From the NCBI GenBank assembly GCA_028284935.1, contig JANQQQ010000036.1, positions 62,001 through 126,000 on the forward strand: DNA of 64,000 nucleotides, written 5' to 3'. The notes under the pieces are model-generated. The model saw only the letters and a program-made list of their open reading frames with translations, did not search any database and was not told where the DNA came from. Origin of the DNA: Croceivirga sp. GTDB lineage: Bacteria; Bacteroidota; Bacteroidia; Flavobacteriales; Flavobacteriaceae. The position numbers were made by a program, and so were the translations under genes. Each line of letters opens with the position of its first letter. Position 1 is the stretch's first letter. Positions 37,559 to 45,372 of the stretch are shown here, piece by piece.

Positions 37559-38902
37559 CTAATTGATATTAAATATTGGTAGGCCTCGATAAAAATCAAG
37601 GGTACTATTATTAACTCGTAATCGTAATTGTGCTTGTAAATTTTGGTTTTGTGCCGTAGCAAAAAGGGTCTTGGCCTGTCCGAGCTCAATGGCGTTGATC
37701 ATCCCTTTTTCATAACGTTTCTGTGCAATGGAAAAAGCCAAACGTTGGGATTGCATTCCCCTTTCCGTCTGGGCCGTCTCCGAGACAAGCGCGTCATGTT
37801 CCTGCACCAATTGCTGTATGATTTGAAATAGCTCCTGCTCGGTAACCTTTGCCGTATTTTTGGCACGCTCCAAGGCTATCTTCTGCTGTTTGACCTGTGA
37901 ACGTGAGGCCCATCCGTTAAAGATGGGCACATTGAGCCTTGCCCCAATAAATCTAAAAGTGTTGTCCCGGAACTGGTCTCTGAACGGAACCGTATTCCCT
38001 AAGGTGTCCACGATGGTTTCAAAATATCCCGTACCAATACCACCATTTAAAGTTATGGAGGGGTAAAGATTGCCCCGGGTAGCGGCCAGTTGCTTTTTTG
38101 CAGCCTTAACTCGATACGTCTGGGCCTTTATGGAAGGCATAAAACCTTTGGCCGTTATAAAAATGGAATCGGACACTACGGTTTCCATTCCCTCGCTAGG
38201 ACCTGCAGAAATGAACTCGGGCTGCACGGAAATATCACTTTCCCCTTCAACATTCATGGCCTGAAGTAAGATGAGTTTTGCCGCTTTTAACCGGTTTTCA
38301 TTTTGGGTGAGCAACAGTTTATCTGCATAGAGCAAGGATTCAGCCTCGTAAAGGTCTGCCCCCGCCATAACACCGAGTTCCACCTGTTTTTTGACCAAAT
38401 CGTAATTGGTCTGTGAAATTTCAACCTGTTCCTCTGCAATGACAATCAACCCTTCAATAAATTGAATGTCGTAATAGGCGGTCATTACCCGAAAAGCCAA
38501 TAGATACTTTTGCTGTAGGCTTTCTTGCTGAGTGGCCTTGTACAAAAATTTTGACGCTTTGATGTTATTTATCTTTTGGAACCCTTGGAAGACATCAAAT
38601 GAGGATTGCAAGGAATAGTTGTTCGAAAAGAATTCCGTGTTGACAAAACTGTTGTCCTCTGGGTTGATGGATCGTCCAAAGTTAATGGAGTAATCTGCAA
38701 ATCCATTGATTACCGGAAGTAAATTTCGAATGGATTGCCTATAGGTTTCCTTGTTGGATTGCGTATTAAACTCAAATTCATTCAATTGCAGATTATGCTC
38801 AATGGCATACGTAATGCATTCGTCCAAAGTCCAAACTTTCTGTGATATGCCTTTCGAAAAAAGAAGGAAGGCGATACTAAAAAAAAGCAGTTTACTGTTC
38901 AT
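37559..38902 (-). CDS. TolC-family outer-membrane channel
   Basis: A 447-residue outer-membrane efflux protein with a signal peptide (MNSKLLFFSIAFLLFSKGIS) followed by the TolC start motif WTLDECITYAIEHN. It shows the two-fold repeat of long helices with AGADLYEAESLL near 185 and the second repeat near 390-440 (GMINAIELGQAKTLF). It provides the exit duct for the tripartite pump formed with the adaptor and the permease-ATPase complexes. First gene of the main transcription unit, starting 16 bases or so after the predicted sigma-54 transcription start; its regulatory region is shared with the divergent activator gene at 39,160. Confidence 0.93.
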   Translation of the reverse strand: MNSKLLFFSIAFLLFSKGISQKVWTLDECITYAIEHNLQLNEFEFNTQSNKETYRQSIRNLLPVINGFADYSINFGRSINPEDNSFVNTEFFSNNYSLQSSFDVFQGFQKINNIKASKFLYKATQQESLQQKYLLAFRVMTAYYDIQFIEGLIVIAEEQVEISQTNYDLVKKQVELGVMAGADLYEAESLLYADKLLLTQNENRLKAAKLILLQAMNVEGESDISVQPEFISAGPSEGMETVVSDSIFITAKGFMPSIKAQTYRVKAAKKQLAATRGNLYPSITLNGGIGTGYFETIVDTLGNTVPFRDQFRDNTFRFIGARLNVPIFNGWASRSQVKQQKIALERAKNTAKVTEQELFQIIQQLVQEHDALVSETAQTERGMQSQRLAFSIAQKRYEKGMINAIELGQAKTLFATAQNQNLQAQLRLRVNNSTLDFYRGLPIFNIN

Positions 38903-38927
38903 TTTTTGATTGCTATGCCAAAGTAGT

Positions 38928-38943
38928 TGCTATTCCTATGCCA
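38928..38943 (-). promoter_or_regulatory. sigma-54 type -24/-12 promoter for the tolC-hlyD-ATPase unit
   Basis: Minus-strand TGGCATAGGAATAGCA has GG at -24 and GC at -12 with canonical spacing, the best -12 box of the five. The -12 G is 27 bases before the tolC-like ATG. The 11-bp element TTGAAAATCAA (38957-38967, within a longer TATTTGA-AAA-TCAAATA palindrome) lies 13 bases upstream of -24. Confidence 0.8.
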
Positions 38944-38988
38944 TTATTTTAAGTATTTGAAAATCAAATAATTGAAAGTATTGCAGGT

Positions 38989-39045
38989 TGTACAGTATTT
39001 TTACATTGTAAAATATTTATACAAGATGTGTCAAAAAAATTGACA
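38989..39045. promoter_or_regulatory. three 17-bp palindromes between tolC-like and activator genes (module E)
   Basis: TGTACAGTATTTTTACA (38989-39005), TGTAAAATATTTATACA (39007-39023) and TGTCAAAAAAATTGACA (39029-39045). The last two form the standard pair with a 5-bp gap; the first is an extra copy 1 bp from the second. The pair is 64 bases from the -24 box, one helical turn further than in the other modules, and the extra site is at 46. The distal site lies about 115 bases before the activator start, so autoregulation is possible. Confidence 0.82.
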
Positions 39046-39097
39046 GATTAATTTTAATTTAGTCTTTAAGCGCTTCTTAAATGTAGACTTTACTGGG

Positions 39098-39113
39098 ATA
39101 CCATATTTGGTAT
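39098..39113. promoter_or_regulatory. 16-bp imperfect palindrome upstream of activator gene
   Basis: ATACCATATTTGGTAT (14 of 16 positions symmetric) lies 46 bases before the activator ATG. Its half-site differs from the 17-bp palindromes, so it may bind another factor or be part of the promoter. No clear -33/-7 pair was found for the activator. Confidence 0.35.
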
Positions 39114-39159
39114 GGATTTTGACCGCCCAAAATAGTACGCATCATAATAAACAGTAGCC

Positions 39160-40533
39160 ATGCTTGACGCCAAAATCTTAGTGGTTGACGACAACAAAAG
39201 TGTTCTAAGTGCCTTGGAAATTCTTTTGCAGTTCGATTATAAGAGTGTTAAAACGCTTTTCAATCCCAATCAAATATCTTCTTTCCCGAAGTTGGAGGAG
39301 ATAGACATTATTTTGTTGGACATGAACTTTTCAGCAGGAGTAAATACGGGAAATGAAGGGTTATTTTGGCTAAAGGAAATTAAAAAGAGATCTCCAAACA
39401 CCTCGGTGATAATGATGACCGCCTATGGTGCGGTAGATCTAGCTGTGAGAGCGCTCAAAGAGGGAGCATCGGATTTCGTTCTTAAGCCATGGAACAATGA
39501 ACGTCTTATGGCCACGGTGAAATCCGCATATGAACTTCGAAAATCACGAAAAGAGATACATCAACTCAAAAAGAAGGAGAGCCATCTGAAGCAGGTGATC
39601 AATGAGGACAAAAACAATATTATTGGCAATTCAAGAGCGTTGACCTCGGTTTTGAATTTGGTTAAAAAAGTCGCCAAGACAGATGTCAACGTTTTAATAA
39701 CTGGAGAAAATGGTACAGGAAAAGAGTTGATAGCTAGGGAACTCCATCGACTTTCTTCTCGAAAGAACGAAGTATTTATCAATGTGGACATGGGGTCCAT
39801 TGCTGAAAACCTCTTTGAAAGTGAGCTGTTTGGGCATACCAAAGGATCTTTCACTGATGCCAAGGAAGATCGTGCTGGTAAGTTTGAAGCGGCGCATCAA
39901 GGAACCCTATTTTTGGATGAAATAGGGAACCTGTCCTTACAGACGCAAGCAAAATTATTATCGGCCATTCAAAATAAATCCATTGTTAGGGTGGGATCCA
40001 ACAAATCGATCACAGTCGATATTCGACTCATTTGTGCTACCAATTGCAATTTACAGCAGATGGTAGCAGATGGTCTTTTTCGTGAAGATTTGTTGTATCG
40101 CATCAACACCATTCACATTGAGGTGCCTCCCTTAAGGGAACGAAAGGGCGACGTTGTGGTCTTGTCCAATTTTTTCCTAAAGAGGTTTGCGAATAAATAT
40201 GACAAGCCCGGATTGCGAATTAACAACGTAGCACAAGAAAAATTAGAGGTATATCCATGGCCCGGTAACATTAGGGAATTACAGCATACTATGGAGCGCG
40301 CGGTCATCCTATCTGAAGGCAATGTCTTGAAACCAAACGATTTTCTATTGCACCCCAAAACCTCCCAGTCCTTTGATGAAGGACCCAAAACCTTGGATGA
40401 GATGGAACTTCATATGATAACAAGGGCACTTGAAGCACATGATGGTAATTACAGTGCTGCTGCTGAACAATTAGGGGTTTCCCGCCAAACGCTATACAAT
40501 AAAATGAAACGGTTAAAAGTAGATGGCCAGTAG
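39160..40533 (+). CDS. NtrC-type sigma-54-dependent response regulator
   Basis: A 457-residue activator: receiver domain (acidic pair D10-D11, phosphoacceptor D54, T87, K109), AAA+ domain (about 150-375; Walker A GENGTGKE 182-189, Walker B FLDEIG 251-256) and a Fis-type helix-turn-helix (about 428-452, NYSAAAEQLGVSRQTLYNKM). The sigma-54-contacting GAFTGA loop reads GSFTDA (229-234); Thr and Phe, the critical residues, are kept. Dimeric Fis-type readers bind palindromes, matching the 17-bp sites of the divergent efflux locus. It overlaps the downstream kinase gene by 11 bases. Direct control of the five sigma-54 modules is inferred from proximity, type of regulator and type of promoter. Confidence 0.95.
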   Translation: MLDAKILVVDDNKSVLSALEILLQFDYKSVKTLFNPNQISSFPKLEEIDIILLDMNFSAGVNTGNEGLFWLKEIKKRSPNTSVIMMTAYGAVDLAVRALKEGASDFVLKPWNNERLMATVKSAYELRKSRKEIHQLKKKESHLKQVINEDKNNIIGNSRALTSVLNLVKKVAKTDVNVLITGENGTGKELIARELHRLSSRKNEVFINVDMGSIAENLFESELFGHTKGSFTDAKEDRAGKFEAAHQGTLFLDEIGNLSLQTQAKLLSAIQNKSIVRVGSNKSITVDIRLICATNCNLQQMVADGLFREDLLYRINTIHIEVPPLRERKGDVVVLSNFFLKRFANKYDKPGLRINNVAQEKLEVYPWPGNIRELQHTMERAVILSEGNVLKPNDFLLHPKTSQSFDEGPKTLDEMELHMITRALEAHDGNYSAAAEQLGVSRQTLYNKMKRLKVDGQ

Positions 40534-41869
40534 AAATTTTTATATACAACTTATTATTAGGGTTGTTTTTTTGAGCTTGACCAGTGTTGGAATTGGGTTT
40601 TCATTTGTATATGCATCCTATATTGCCTTGGGCTTCCTACTCTTAATATTGGTTGCTCAAGTATTTTCATTGATTAAATTCATCAACAGCACCAATCGAA
40701 AAATTGCCTACTTTTTTGATGCCATAAAAAATGAGGATTTTACACTACGCTTTCCAGAACGTGTCAACATAAAGTCCTTTAAGGAACTCAACCAAAGCCT
40801 TAATAGGGTAAATGGGTTGATTCAAGAGGTGCATTTGCAGTTGCAGATTCGTGAAAATTATTACCAAGAAATTTTAAAGCAGGCCAATATTGGCATTATG
40901 TCCTTTAATGAAAAAGGCCATATTCTATTTGCCAATCCTACCCTTGAAAAACTTCTGAATTACAGCCCTTTGAACCACATCAAACAACTCAACCAAATTG
41001 ACAAGGGGCTGTATGCTATTTTTAAACCCTTTGAGTCTTTCGAACGAAAATTGTTCCAACTGACCAATGAACGGGAGCAAAAGCAATTGGCATTGAAATG
41101 CACTCCCATGACACTGGATAAAAACCCACTCCTTCTTGTGGTTGCACAAGATATACATCATGAATTGGACGAAAAGGAAACGGATTCCTGGGTAAAGTTG
41201 ATACGGGTATTGACCCATGAAATCATGAATACCATTACGCCCATCACGTCTATTTCCGATTCCATCTTAAAACACTTCAAGTCCGTAGCATCAGAATCCT
41301 CGCAAACCGTGGAAATAGAAAAGATGACAAGTTCCATTCGGGGGCTGAAAGTGATTCGAGATCAGGGGACGGATTTAATGGAATTTGTGCAATCCTATCG
41401 TAGCTTTTTGAATGTTCCCAAACCGGATAAAACCCTAATCCCAGCGTATAAATTATTTGAAAAAGCACGCGTCCTTACCTCTAAGGAAGCCAATCCTACC
41501 ACTAAAATAAGCTGGTCCATACAACCCAATGGCCTGGAGTTATTTGTTGATGAAAAGCAAATAACCCAAGTATTGATCAATTTGGTCAAGAATGCTGCGC
41601 ATAGTTTGGAAGGAAAGGAAAATGGAGTTATTCAGGTTTTGACTTCCGTGGATGAAAATGACAGAAAATTCATTGAGGTCAAGGACAATGGTCCGGGGAT
41701 TCCTGAAGATTTGGCAGATGAAATATTTGTTCCATTCTTCACCACAAAAGACAAAGGAACCGGAATAGGGCTGAGTTTGTCCAAGCAAATTATGCAAAGA
41801 CATGGAGGAAGTTTAAAGTTGCATTCCATTCCCAATAAAGAAACCACCTTTACCCTTCTTTTTGAATGA
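40523..41869 (+). CDS. sensor histidine kinase without periplasmic sensor domain
   Basis: A 448-residue kinase with two membrane segments (about 5-25 and 29-50) joined by only a few residues, a HAMP-like linker (about 52-95), a PAS-like region (about 105-190), the H-box VLTHEIMNTITPI with His232 and a HATPase domain (N-box NLVKNAAHSL, G1 DNGPGIP, G2 GTGIGLSL). It should phosphorylate the regulator encoded just upstream, whose gene it overlaps by 11 bases. The absence of an extracytoplasmic domain argues for sensing in the membrane, through a partner protein, or in the cytoplasm by PAS. The kinase resembles the NtrY/AtoS group. Confidence 0.93.
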   Translation: MASRNFYIQLIIRVVFLSLTSVGIGFSFVYASYIALGFLLLILVAQVFSLIKFINSTNRKIAYFFDAIKNEDFTLRFPERVNIKSFKELNQSLNRVNGLIQEVHLQLQIRENYYQEILKQANIGIMSFNEKGHILFANPTLEKLLNYSPLNHIKQLNQIDKGLYAIFKPFESFERKLFQLTNEREQKQLALKCTPMTLDKNPLLLVVAQDIHHELDEKETDSWVKLIRVLTHEIMNTITPITSISDSILKHFKSVASESSQTVEIEKMTSSIRGLKVIRDQGTDLMEFVQSYRSFLNVPKPDKTLIPAYKLFEKARVLTSKEANPTTKISWSIQPNGLELFVDEKQITQVLINLVKNAAHSLEGKENGVIQVLTSVDENDRKFIEVKDNGPGIPEDLADEIFVPFFTTKDKGTGIGLSLSKQIMQRHGGSLKLHSIPNKETTFTLLFE

Positions 41870-42321
41870 TTCCAATACTCAAAGAGGAAGTACATGCCTT
41901 TTGCTTGAATTATGTTGATTCTAGGTTGGAGCGTATTCATTCAGAAATACAAAAACTTAATGAAGGACTGCGGTCGGAGACCAAAAGTACTGCTGGGGAC
42001 AAACATGAAACGGGGAGGGCCATGTTGCAGCTGGAGCGAGAGAAACTGGGCAAACAACTTTTGGAAGTGGAAAATATGAAAGTTGTAATGAGTCGCATCT
42101 TTCCAAATCAAAAAAGGGAAAAAATAGCTTTGGGAAGTTTGGTTAAGACCGATACAGCCACTTATTTTATTTCAATTTCAGCGGGTAAATTCAAGCTCAA
42201 AGATATTGAGGTGTTTTGCATTTCCACGTCCAGTCCAATAGGTAAGGCATTACTTGGAAAAAGGGATAGCGATGTAATCATGTTCAATGGAATTGAACAG
42301 CTAATTTTAGAGGTTGAATAG
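41866..42321 (+). CDS. Gre-factor-like small protein, coupled to kinase gene
   Basis: A 151-residue protein with an N-terminal helical hairpin (about 5-35 and 50-78) whose tip carries acidic residues (STAGDKHETGRA), and a C-terminal domain with the GreA/GreB-like pattern IALGSLV...ISTSSPIGKALLGKRDSD. Gre factors insert such a hairpin in the RNA polymerase secondary channel and stimulate transcript cleavage; whether this one does is unknown. Such proteins are often labelled 3-oxoacyl-ACP synthase in Flavobacteriaceae, which the sequence does not support. Its ATG overlaps the kinase stop (ATGA at 41866-41869), so it is translationally coupled to the two-component system. Confidence 0.75.
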   Translation: MIPILKEEVHAFCLNYVDSRLERIHSEIQKLNEGLRSETKSTAGDKHETGRAMLQLEREKLGKQLLEVENMKVVMSRIFPNQKREKIALGSLVKTDTATYFISISAGKFKLKDIEVFCISTSSPIGKALLGKRDSDVIMFNGIEQLILEVE

Positions 42322-42395
42322 CTTGACTTCATTTAACCTTTCCTTAAATTTTTGAGTGGAATTCTGTATTATCTTTAGGAGGTTAACCAATAAAG

Positions 42396-42776
42396 ATGAA
42401 CATCATGACAACACTAGAAGTCGCCAATCAGTTGGTAAAACTGTGCCGTGAAGAAAAGTATCAAGAAGCGTATGACCTATATGCTGACGATGCTGTTAGC
42501 ATTGAAATGGACGGCATGCCGGGGGAGAAAATAACTACGGGCAAAGAAAACATTTGGAACGGGTATTTACAATGGGCAGAAGGTATTGAAGAAATCCATG
42601 GAGGATCAATTGGAGATCCCATGGTGGCTGCCAACCATTTTGTGGTGCCCATGTCCATGGACGCTACATTTAAGGAGGGAGGCCGCTGGGCCTTTGACGA
42701 ACTCTGTGTTTACCAAGTAGAAAACGGCAAAATCAAACAAGCACAGTACTTTTATGAGGTGCCAGAAATGGGATGA
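42396..42776 (+). CDS. SnoaL-like/NTF2-fold protein
   Basis: A 126-residue cytoplasmic protein with the alpha+beta cone pattern of the NTF2-like superfamily (helical start ANQLVKLCREEKYQEAYDLYADDAVSIE, then strands ending QAQYFYEVPEMG). Such folds bind small ligands or act as isomerases or hydrolases; no catalytic set is certain. An unusually good AGGAGG lies at 42377-42382, 13 bases before the chosen ATG; a second ATG at 42405 (MTTLEV) is a possible alternative. A paralogue lies at 57,943. It stands alone, convergent with the esterase gene at 42,803. Confidence 0.8.
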   Translation: MNIMTTLEVANQLVKLCREEKYQEAYDLYADDAVSIEMDGMPGEKITTGKENIWNGYLQWAEGIEEIHGGSIGDPMVAANHFVVPMSMDATFKEGGRWAFDELCVYQVENGKIKQAQYFYEVPEMG

Positions 42777-42802
42777 TTTTAAAAGTGCATTTTGGAGGTT
42801 TA

Positions 42803-44296
42803 TTACTCTATGACCAATTCATTTTTTAAAAGGAAGTCTTCGGTCAATCTTTTTCGTTCATCGGCATCTTTTTGGGTAGTTTCCCTAAAGTAAAAATGCC
42901 CTGCATTGGGATAGGAACGAAATGTAAAATCGTTTTTGGTTCGTAACATCTTGTCCCTAAACTGTTCAAACTCTGAAAAATCCACCATATCATCCGCTTC
43001 CCCGTGGAAAGCAAGTATGGGCGGAAGGTTGTTTCCAATCAAATGAAGCGGGGATAGGGTATTGGTATCGTAATCTATGGTGTATACATCCCTGCCCTCA
43101 ATTTCATAGGGAGTTGAACCCAATGAAACCGCGTTGGGTTTTGTACTGAATTTTGATGCGACACCAAAGTCTTTTGGATTGTTAATCATCGCGGAGACAA
43201 GTGCCAAGTGTGCCCCTGCCGAAAACCCTTCTGCTAAAATCTTATTGGATTCTACGCCCAGTTCGTTGGCCTGCTCCCTGACCCATGCAATAGCGGTTAA
43301 TGCATCGCTTACGGAGGCTTTAATGTCCGTGCCATGGACATTACGCAATCGATAATCAAATGTAATGGCTACCCTGCCCTCCTTTGCTGCATTTTTACAG
43401 GAGCCATAGCTCCATTCAGGGAGACCGATCGCCCATCCCCCTCCATGAAAAAAAAGATGTGCCGGCTTTTTGTGATTTGGGGTGTGATTTTCGGGGTAAA
43501 AAATATGGGCATAAAGCGTTATACCATTTATGCTTCTATAGGTTTTGATCTCACTGGCATCATTTCTTCGGCCATGTCCCATTTGGTATTGAGCCTTGAC
43601 CTCCTCAACATAGGCCTTGTTTTTCAGATCTTTGAGCGCGTTTTTGTAACTATAATCAAAGGCTTCAACACGGTATGTCCAAATGTTGGTATTAAAGTGT
43701 TCTTTGATGAAAAAGTCCTTAATTTCTTGATGGGCATTTAGTCCCACAATCGCATCATACCGATTGTCGATTCGTTTCAGAGGTACTGGTTCCAGGTTCA
43801 AAAACTTATATTCTTTTGCAGAGAGGATATCAAAATACTTGTTCATGCACCTCACATATTCTTGGTAACCCAAAAGTGATGGGTCCCTAAAACTCTCGTT
43901 CAGTACTCTTTCATAATAGTTGTTGGGAACATCAGCTTTCTTTTGCATATTGGAATACCTGTGAAAATTTCCGGGATATAGCAATTGGTATCTTTTGTGT
44001 TTGTAAATGGTTTCGGTTTTAAGGCTGTCTGCCAATGCCTTGAAACCAGCTCCGACATTTTTTTTATGTCCAGCTATCAATTTGAATTCGCAATCCTGCA
44101 ACGAATCGATTCGGGTTTTAAAATCATCCATTTCAGCACTGAAAATGGCTTCGTGGTTGGCTTCCAAAAATTGTTGATTCCTATCGATTAATCCCTGATA
44201 GGTATTCAGTAAGGATATGTCGGAGTCATTCCTTTCTTGGCCTTGTGCGCCAACGGATAAGATGATTAAAAGAACGAATACTGTTATTCTTGTCAT
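42803..44296 (-). CDS. secreted esterase/lipase with N-terminal helical domain
   Basis: A 497-residue protein with a signal peptide (about 1-20, ending VGAQGQ). Residues 250-495 form an alpha/beta-hydrolase of the carboxylesterase/hormone-sensitive-lipase type: oxyanion HGGG (284-287), nucleophile GFSAG (Ser359), acid near Asp435, His467 in NAGHFYF. Residues 25-240 are helical and resemble the region that precedes the thioredoxin domain in Bacteroidota TlpA-like proteins (YQEYVRCMNKYFDIL). That resemblance is my reading, not a database match. Its ATG lies 12 bases after the stop of the beta-lactamase-like pseudogene, with which it was probably co-transcribed. Substrate unknown. Confidence 0.85.
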   Translation of the reverse strand: MTRITVFVLLIILSVGAQGQERNDSDISLLNTYQGLIDRNQQFLEANHEAIFSAEMDDFKTRIDSLQDCEFKLIAGHKKNVGAGFKALADSLKTETIYKHKRYQLLYPGNFHRYSNMQKKADVPNNYYERVLNESFRDPSLLGYQEYVRCMNKYFDILSAKEYKFLNLEPVPLKRIDNRYDAIVGLNAHQEIKDFFIKEHFNTNIWTYRVEAFDYSYKNALKDLKNKAYVEEVKAQYQMGHGRRNDASEIKTYRSINGITLYAHIFYPENHTPNHKKPAHLFFHGGGWAIGLPEWSYGSCKNAAKEGRVAITFDYRLRNVHGTDIKASVSDALTAIAWVREQANELGVESNKILAEGFSAGAHLALVSAMINNPKDFGVASKFSTKPNAVSLGSTPYEIEGRDVYTIDYDTNTLSPLHLIGNNLPPILAFHGEADDMVDFSEFEQFRDKMLRTKNDFTFRSYPNAGHFYFRETTQKDADERKRLTEDFLLKNELVIE

Positions 44297-44308
44297 GGTT
44301 GATGTATT

Positions 44309-45234
44309 TTATTTTGGGTAGGTTGGATGAATGCCCAAGAATTCTTTGAGTACCTTATTGAGTTCGTCCCCTTTTTTGGTGTTCACAAAGAAGGCATAGC
44401 CAAATTGGTTTTGCCTGCTGAACAACATTTGCGATTGAAAATCGTTATGTGTTCCGCCATGTACATATAGGGTGTCGCTTGCCATGGGAATCATGCCAAA
44501 ACCAAGACTCCAATGGGTAATGCCATCTTCTTTATACCTACTGCTCGATTTTTCCACTTTAGCGTGAGGGGAAAGCATTTCCTTATAAGTCTCCGGAAGC
44601 AACCCTTTGCCATGCATCACGGCAATTAGAAATTGCGCATAGTTTTCGGCATTGGTATGTAAGGCTCCGGCAGCGCTGAATTTAAAGGAGTTTTGGTACG
44701 GAAGTCCTGAACCCCAGCTCCTATTGGTAGCTTTGCCTTTGCTATGACCATACACTATATGAACATATAAAAATTCGTCCCATGTATAGTACATATGTTC
44801 AATTCCCAAGGGTTGCTTCACAAGTTCATGTAACAAATCACTGAGTTCCCCCATGTTTCGATTGGTGTTTTGGGCAATGACACGCGCCAAATAATCATAG
44901 CCTTCCCCGGAATAGGTAAATCCTTATAGGCGAAGACCGGTTTGGAGAGTGAGGCTGCCTCAAAGATGGAGTGTTGATCTAACTCCTCTCTTGTGTCCAG
45001 GTTGGCATAACCCAAGTTTTGATTGTATACTACTTCGCCTTTATTGATAAGGGCTATTGAGAGTCCAGGAATACCCAAAGAATCCATTTGTTGCCTTAAA
45101 AAGGCGGTAAAGCTTTCTTGAGAAACTTCATTTCCTTTGAAAGTTTGCAAACAGCACTGATATCCTTCCTTACTTCCTTTACAGGAAAGCAAAGCTATCC
45201 CGGCCCATAAAATCAGGGGCATTAATTTTTTCAC
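44309..45234 (-). pseudogene. beta-lactamase-family (serine hydrolase) pseudogene with internal deletion
   Basis: An N-terminal piece (45234 to about 44920) has a lipoprotein-like signal (LLSC), the nucleophile motif SLSK and then VFAY. A C-terminal piece in another frame (44922 to 44309) starts YSGEGYDYLARVI and holds VHGGTH, the equivalents of the second and third active-site motifs. Intact relatives have roughly 60-70 residues between SLSKPVFAY and YSGEGY; here the two are almost adjacent and out of frame by one position. So a deletion of about 200 bases has joined the gene out of frame. The N-terminal piece continues for about 30 unrelated residues. Function is almost certainly lost. Confidence 0.82.
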
Positions 45235-45372
45235 GGTATCCTTTTCGCTATAGACAACCCATTTTTGAAATGGTTACAGGGCAGGGATACTTTTTTCAAT
45301 TCAACCCAATTTCCTTCTAATACCGCGATTCCGAGCTCCAGTCTTTGGACATTAATGAACGTTTTTACCTGC

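Noticed and set aside
44309-45234. Programmed frameshift in the beta-lactamase-like gene
   Set aside because: About 60-70 residues of the fold are missing at the junction, so a frameshift alone would not restore the protein.
45235-45372. Peptide-like minus-strand frame in the spacer upstream of the pseudogene
   Set aside because: Only about 45 codons, no start and no similarity recognised; treated as spacer or eroded sequence.
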